Both the position numbers and the translations under genes were made by a program. From IMG/VR virus record IMGVR_UViG_3300017917_000693, positions 1-64,000 of that record: 64,000 nt of DNA; one strand, written 5' to 3'. The DNA is from a virus. Under the pieces are notes generated by a model. It was not told the origin of the DNA. It saw only the letters and a program-made list of their open reading frames with translations, and ran no database searches. Every line of letters starts with the position of its first letter. Position 1 is the stretch's first letter. Below, piece after piece: positions 59,765-64,000 of this stretch.

Positions 59765-61850
59765 CAGCGTTAATCGCACTAACTTTAGGAGCCATCTGAC
59801 TGATAGCATACTTTCCACGTTGGAAATACTCTGCATAAGGATTTCCGTTTTTGTCTACGTCAGGTAACTTACCTTCGCGCCACTGTTTAGCATTACCGGC
59901 GCCAAACCACGATACCTGTAGTAGACCTCCAACATCTTCAGGTGTATCTTTTTGTGTGATCACACCGTCTTTGACCAATTGATTATAATTGCGTTGCATG
60001 TATTCAAGGCCCATTTTTTCCTGCACATCAGTGGCCGCATAGTAATCATCAACGCTGTCTAGTCCATCTTTACCTGTCCAGCTATTTGGATTAGACAGTT
60101 GACTATTACTCGACACACTGCTTTTAACATAGCCCATGTCAATTAATGCCTGATAACCAAATTGATACTTGCCCACATAGCCTAGATCATTTTTAGCTTT
60201 ATATGGCTCAGCTTCACCGCCGCTTTCACTGCGCCCTAACTGTGCCATTAGTGCTGTAGTTTGATCTTTAGTTAAGGTACCTACAGTAGTTGATGCTTCT
60301 GGTTGACTACGTATATCATCTTCAGTGACTTTATTGCTGCTGGCTGTACCAGCCATGCGTTTAGTAGAATCACCTGCGCCAGTGTAGGCCGACTGTGGTT
60401 TAATTTTTCCGCCAGGTTGTTCAGGAGCAGGTGGTGATAGTTCGCGCAGATAAAACGGCTCATGTCCAGGTGCAATACTTACAATACTACTAATTTTTCC
60501 TGGGTTTACTTTCCACAGACCTGACCCAGCATCTTCTAGGGTGTCAGGTAGAGAATTAACTCTAATTGGCATTAATTTTTTAACTTGATCGCCGGGTATT
60601 GTATTGTCATATATTGTGCCAGCTTCTAGGATAATCTTGGGTCCGGCTTTGAGACTAATTTTACCACCAGAGTCGACTGCCAGTTTATCGCCAGTTTTAA
60701 TTTCCATTTTAGCATCGGTCTGTAGATTAATTCCACTGCCCGACAATAGATTAAACTTATCTGGTGTATCAAATTGAATACGCCCTTCGGCACGTACACT
60801 AAACTTACCACCGGCATTGATATTAATGTTTTGGTCGGCGTGTAAGTTGATACCACCCTTGGTGCGCAGATTCACTCCGTCAGTGCTAAAAATATCTATA
60901 CGACCGGTTTCGTTAAATTCAATCCAGACCGTACCATCTGCGTTGGCAATGTACAGTATGTTATCTGAGTCGTGCATCATTATCTGATGTCCACGAGCCG
61001 AGCGCAGTCTGACTAGTTGATCGGTTCCGCCGGCGGCACTGCCATCGTCCATGATAAAGGTATGTCCACCTTTGCGTGATGTAACGGCATAATCGTCCTG
61101 CGTCAGCGACCCATCTTTGACTTTTTGTGCAAATGTAGGATCATCTGCTGGATCGTTCTTAAATGGCCGCCCAGGAGTACTAATACCAAATACATTACTA
61201 GGCGTTTCACGTTGACTGCCACTGGTTATTGTGCCTCGAGTATTATCGCGGTCCAGTCCCTGTGTTCGCAGTATACGAAATTGCGGTTCATGAATAGGTT
61301 TAGGTAGCTTAGTAAAATTAGTTAGATTTATGTTATCAGCATTGATATTGAATTCTGTTACCGGATACTGAAATCCTGGAACTAGAGATCTTTTAATATC
61401 TGCACTGGCTGCGGCTGTATCTATTAGAGTTGAACTACTCAACCCAGGCATCATTGATCTAGATATGCTGTTGTTTACACAGGCAATATAGTAGCCGCGG
61501 TCGGTTTGACCGGCTATGAATACTACAATAACTTCTGTGCCTATATCTGGAGACCCAAACCACATACCGTAAGAGTGCGATGCTTGCTCAAAAGTATTTT
61601 GTTTATTTTTCTTTCTAAGGTTAGTTGCTCCCATGAAAGGAGTCGCACAACCTACTGTGGTCCAGTTTTGTGGATCATCTTCGTCGCCGCCAATGTCCGG
61701 GATCCAAACCTGAAGTCTACCCATTCTAGCTGGGTCGATGTTATTTTTAACTATGCCAATATAAGGGTGTGGATCAATACGTATAGCGTTGCTGTCTTCC
61801 TGACGATAAGACTTTTCGACTTTACTGCCTATTCTATGATCGATTGCCAT
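59760..61850 (-). CDS. gp5-like spike with C-terminal cell-wall hydrolase
   Basis: This 696-residue protein has an OB-fold domain at about 25-160 (YIGIVKNNIDPARMGRLQVWIPDIGG, then GTEVIVVFIAGQTDRGYYIACV) like gp5 and VgrG. A region of repeats (about 265-405: VWIEFNETGRIDIFSTDG, GINLHADQNININAGGKF) should form the triple beta-helix. The C-terminal domain (from about 525: QLGRSESGGEAEP and DLGYVGKYQFGYQALIDMGY) resembles a transglycosylase or lysozyme-type domain. T4 gp5 carries its lysozyme between OB-fold and helix; here it comes last. It is coupled to the hub gene by AAGGAAA and ends within the gp25 promoter. Confidence 0.85.
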   Translation of the reverse strand: MAIDHRIGSKVEKSYRQEDSNAIRIDPHPYIGIVKNNIDPARMGRLQVWIPDIGGDEDDPQNWTTVGCATPFMGATNLRKKNKQNTFEQASHSYGMWFGSPDIGTEVIVVFIAGQTDRGYYIACVNNSISRSMMPGLSSSTLIDTAAASADIKRSLVPGFQYPVTEFNINADNINLTNFTKLPKPIHEPQFRILRTQGLDRDNTRGTITSGSQRETPSNVFGISTPGRPFKNDPADDPTFAQKVKDGSLTQDDYAVTSRKGGHTFIMDDGSAAGGTDQLVRLRSARGHQIMMHDSDNILYIANADGTVWIEFNETGRIDIFSTDGVNLRTKGGINLHADQNININAGGKFSVRAEGRIQFDTPDKFNLLSGSGINLQTDAKMEIKTGDKLAVDSGGKISLKAGPKIILEAGTIYDNTIPGDQVKKLMPIRVNSLPDTLEDAGSGLWKVNPGKISSIVSIAPGHEPFYLRELSPPAPEQPGGKIKPQSAYTGAGDSTKRMAGTASSNKVTEDDIRSQPEASTTVGTLTKDQTTALMAQLGRSESGGEAEPYKAKNDLGYVGKYQFGYQALIDMGYVKSSVSSNSQLSNPNSWTGKDGLDSVDDYYAATDVQEKMGLEYMQRNYNQLVKDGVITQKDTPEDVGGLLQVSWFGAGNAKQWREGKLPDVDKNGNPYAEYFQRGKYAISQMAPKVSAINAG

Positions 61851-61862
61851 GATGTTTCCTTG

Positions 61863-63971
61863 TTATTGAACTGCATTCTGCCCAGGTACTTGATTACCAC
61901 GAACACTAATTGGTGTGAAGTTGGGCGACTGCGATGGAATGTTGTAAGTTCCTGTGCTAGCATCAAATGTTGCGCCTTGAATAGCGTCTTGGAACGGAAG
62001 ACGATTACCTGTGTCTGCTGGGGGTATCGGTCCGGTATTATTTGGTATATTAGCCACATCTGCGTTAGCAGGAGTTGACGGTGCAGGAATTACGCTAACT
62101 GGAGGGCTAGTCTGCGTACCTTGATCTGTCCAGCCTGCTGTTTCGTTGCGCTCATTGTTGCCTTTATTCTTTTCTCCATCATCTTGATTGGGCAATCTAA
62201 TCAGATGTAGTGTCTGCGTAAATCTACCATTTTCAAAATTATTCATTACTGTTAATACTCTGTAAAATCCACTGAATCCACTGGCTTTATATCGAGTATC
62301 AAATTTCATTAATCCATTGGTGTCATCAATGTCTGTAGGGGTTTTAAATTCTAATAGAACTATAACATCTTGTGTGTCACTGACAATACTACCATTGGGC
62401 GTCACGTAACGTGTAGCGATTTCTATTTCGCCATTGGCGTTAAATGCAGGTTTGTAAAAAATATCATCTTGTTTAATAAAATCGGGGTCACCAATGATTT
62501 TTAAATCCACTGATAACATATCAGCCTGCGCCATACTAGCTAAACTTGCAGACAAGTCGGCAGCGGCAATTTCCTGCGCTGTTTTAGATCCACCAGCAGA
62601 TATGTGTCGTTTGTCTGTGTGTCGATACTTAATCTGGTTAGGTGTAATTGTTTTTGCTGCAGGCGGCGCAACATCACATGTGCCGTCACCATTTGCAGTA
62701 ACATTATTATAATAACCATCAACTCCGTAGACTCTCATGAGATTTGATCTATACGTAGTCTTGGTTGTATAGTACATAGCATTTAATTCAATATTGAGAT
62801 CTAATATATCGTCGTTTTCGCCGGTGTAGATATACTGATACAGTTTTACAGCATCTTCAATACGTGCTTTGCCTTGAGGCGCTTCATCAAACCTTACGTT
62901 ACGAATTTCATAAGGCACAACATTGTAGGTAATTTCTTTAGCAAAGCTATTAGTGAAAGGATCAAATCCAATCAATTTAATACTAGGTATAATCTTAATC
63001 CACTCCAGTGGTTTATTTTTGTTACTGTCGCGCTCGTTTACATACTGCTCTTCTGTTTTATAATCACGAGTCTTCATTTGTTCAACAATATATTGACTAT
63101 TCTTGACCATATGATGTATAACACTTTCAATTGAAGAACCTTGTCTAATAGGGAACTTACGCTGTTTTAGATTTAATGCAGCACTGGCCGCACCTTGATT
63201 ACCAGCGATCACACTTGAATATGTTGATACATCTGCCATTTTTAATTCGTTAGGACTTACTGATTTTTCATCAGCAAACAGCGGAGAGTTACCAATTCTT
63301 GTATCAAATTTAAAATCGTAACGATCGCTGACTAGTACTACCTGACTTATCTGTTGCTGAATTTTATATGCGTTTAGTGCATCAGCATAGCTTCTGGCAG
63401 TGTACACTTGATCTTTACTAAATTCTTTGTTAAACTCGGCAATTCTAGTAGGACTAAACAATGCTGTTGGTGCCGGAGTTTCCTGGCCATCGGGTCCTAT
63501 AATTACTCCACGCTGTGTTCTTTCTCCACCGGCATCATTGATTTGTTGTGCTAAATCATTGGCGCCAGTTAAGGTTGCTTTAAAGAAACCATTGACTGTG
63601 CCAGCAGTAATTTCTAAGTTAATTGGAGTACTGATTATAGATTCAGTAAAGGCCTGGTGATTAAAAGGCATTGCCGAAACTTTGTATTCTGCTCCATTGG
63701 CGCCCATTTTAATATCCATCGACAAGATTTTAATTGGTATACGTTTAGTGATGTTTGGAATAGGCTGTTGTATATTACCTGCATCATCTGTGCCAAAGAA
63801 ATCAATTTGTAATAGATAGGGATTTTCTAGATAGTTTGTAGAAAACACTGCCTCACTGGCATTAAGCAAACGATCTAATAGAGTTAGTCCGTAGGGCTCA
63901 ATGATAGTAAAGTCAATATCAATGGCATTAGTGGATCTATTGTGTTCACCCATGCCAATGACCGTGGTCAT
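61863..63971 (-). CDS. Probable baseplate hub protein (gp27-like)
   Basis: The 702-residue protein has a first half (EPYGLTLLDRLLNASEAVF, NPYLLQIDFFGTDDAGN, RIPIKILSMDIKMGANGAEYKV) that recalls the hub proteins of contractile tails: a barrel holding IDFFG-type strands. The C-terminal third (from about 640) is proline-rich and flexible. Its position just before the gp5-like gene matches the gp27-gp5 pairing. It would sit at the tail tip and hold the spike. The similarity to gp27 is weak at sequence level, so the assignment is mainly by context. Confidence 0.6.
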   Translation of the reverse strand: MTTVIGMGEHNRSTNAIDIDFTIIEPYGLTLLDRLLNASEAVFSTNYLENPYLLQIDFFGTDDAGNIQQPIPNITKRIPIKILSMDIKMGANGAEYKVSAMPFNHQAFTESIISTPINLEITAGTVNGFFKATLTGANDLAQQINDAGGERTQRGVIIGPDGQETPAPTALFSPTRIAEFNKEFSKDQVYTARSYADALNAYKIQQQISQVVLVSDRYDFKFDTRIGNSPLFADEKSVSPNELKMADVSTYSSVIAGNQGAASAALNLKQRKFPIRQGSSIESVIHHMVKNSQYIVEQMKTRDYKTEEQYVNERDSNKNKPLEWIKIIPSIKLIGFDPFTNSFAKEITYNVVPYEIRNVRFDEAPQGKARIEDAVKLYQYIYTGENDDILDLNIELNAMYYTTKTTYRSNLMRVYGVDGYYNNVTANGDGTCDVAPPAAKTITPNQIKYRHTDKRHISAGGSKTAQEIAAADLSASLASMAQADMLSVDLKIIGDPDFIKQDDIFYKPAFNANGEIEIATRYVTPNGSIVSDTQDVIVLLEFKTPTDIDDTNGLMKFDTRYKASGFSGFYRVLTVMNNFENGRFTQTLHLIRLPNQDDGEKNKGNNERNETAGWTDQGTQTSPPVSVIPAPSTPANADVANIPNNTGPIPPADTGNRLPFQDAIQGATFDASTGTYNIPSQSPNFTPISVRGNQVPGQNAVQ

Positions 63972-64000
63972 GTTTAAATTAGAAAAATAAAAATCGTCGC

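Noticed and set aside
61506-62078. 190-residue open frame on the plus strand
   Set aside because: It spans the junction of two well-supported minus-strand genes, hub and gp5-like, and looks like random translation with many cysteines and no domain.

Overview
The window looks like about half of the genome of a T4-like contractile-tailed phage (myovirus) of an aquatic bacterium. The evidence is a baseplate block at the right end (hub-like protein, gp5-like spike with a cell-wall hydrolase domain, gp25, gp6), phage nucleotide genes (DHFR, ThyA, dCMP deaminase) and many small, overlapping, conserved phage hypotheticals of the kind I associate with cyanophages and other marine T4-like phages. The DNA is AT-rich. 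No photosynthesis gene, integrase, tRNA or CRISPR was seen. Several promoters match the sigma-70 consensus closely, each with a 17-bp spacer, so the early genes are probably read by the host polymerase. The host itself cannot be named from this window.

Layout. (1) 1-3288, plus strand: QueD-like pterin synthase, a DUF3307-type membrane protein, a fatty-acid desaturase and four conserved hypotheticals. (2) 3277-5196, minus strand: a lone cobalamin-type radical SAM enzyme. (3) 5299-17776, plus strand: a SWIM zinc-finger protein, a MoxR-type AAA ATPase and a metallopeptidase-like/VWA protein, each headed by its own strong promoter. After these come many small genes, a second desaturase, DHFR, ThyA, a sugar epimerase and a DegT aminotransferase. 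(4) 35424 down to 17757, minus strand: an 18-gene, tightly overlapping operon with three glycosyltransferase-like or nucleotide-diphosphosugar-transferase-like proteins, six consecutive radical SAM genes with an N-terminal cysteine (twitch-like) region, an SGNH hydrolase, a carbamoyltransferase, a small kinase, dCMP deaminase and an 872-residue repeat protein. (5) 63971 down to 35520, minus strand: baseplate and tail-fibre genes, including one of 13.8 kb coding 4600 residues.

How it may work together. Region 5 appears to be late: NATAAATA motifs like the T4 late promoter precede several of its genes. Between regions 5 and 4 a hairpin terminator overlaps the -10 box of a consensus promoter, so late read-through would stop there while the radical SAM operon starts afresh. 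Region 4, with the epimerase and aminotransferase converging on it, has the enzyme mix of a surface-sugar or protein-decoration pathway. Its place next to the tail fibres suggests modification of virion fibres, or of the host surface, by radical chemistry. This is inference and is the most interesting unknown of the window. Functions come from motifs read by eye; no database search was run.
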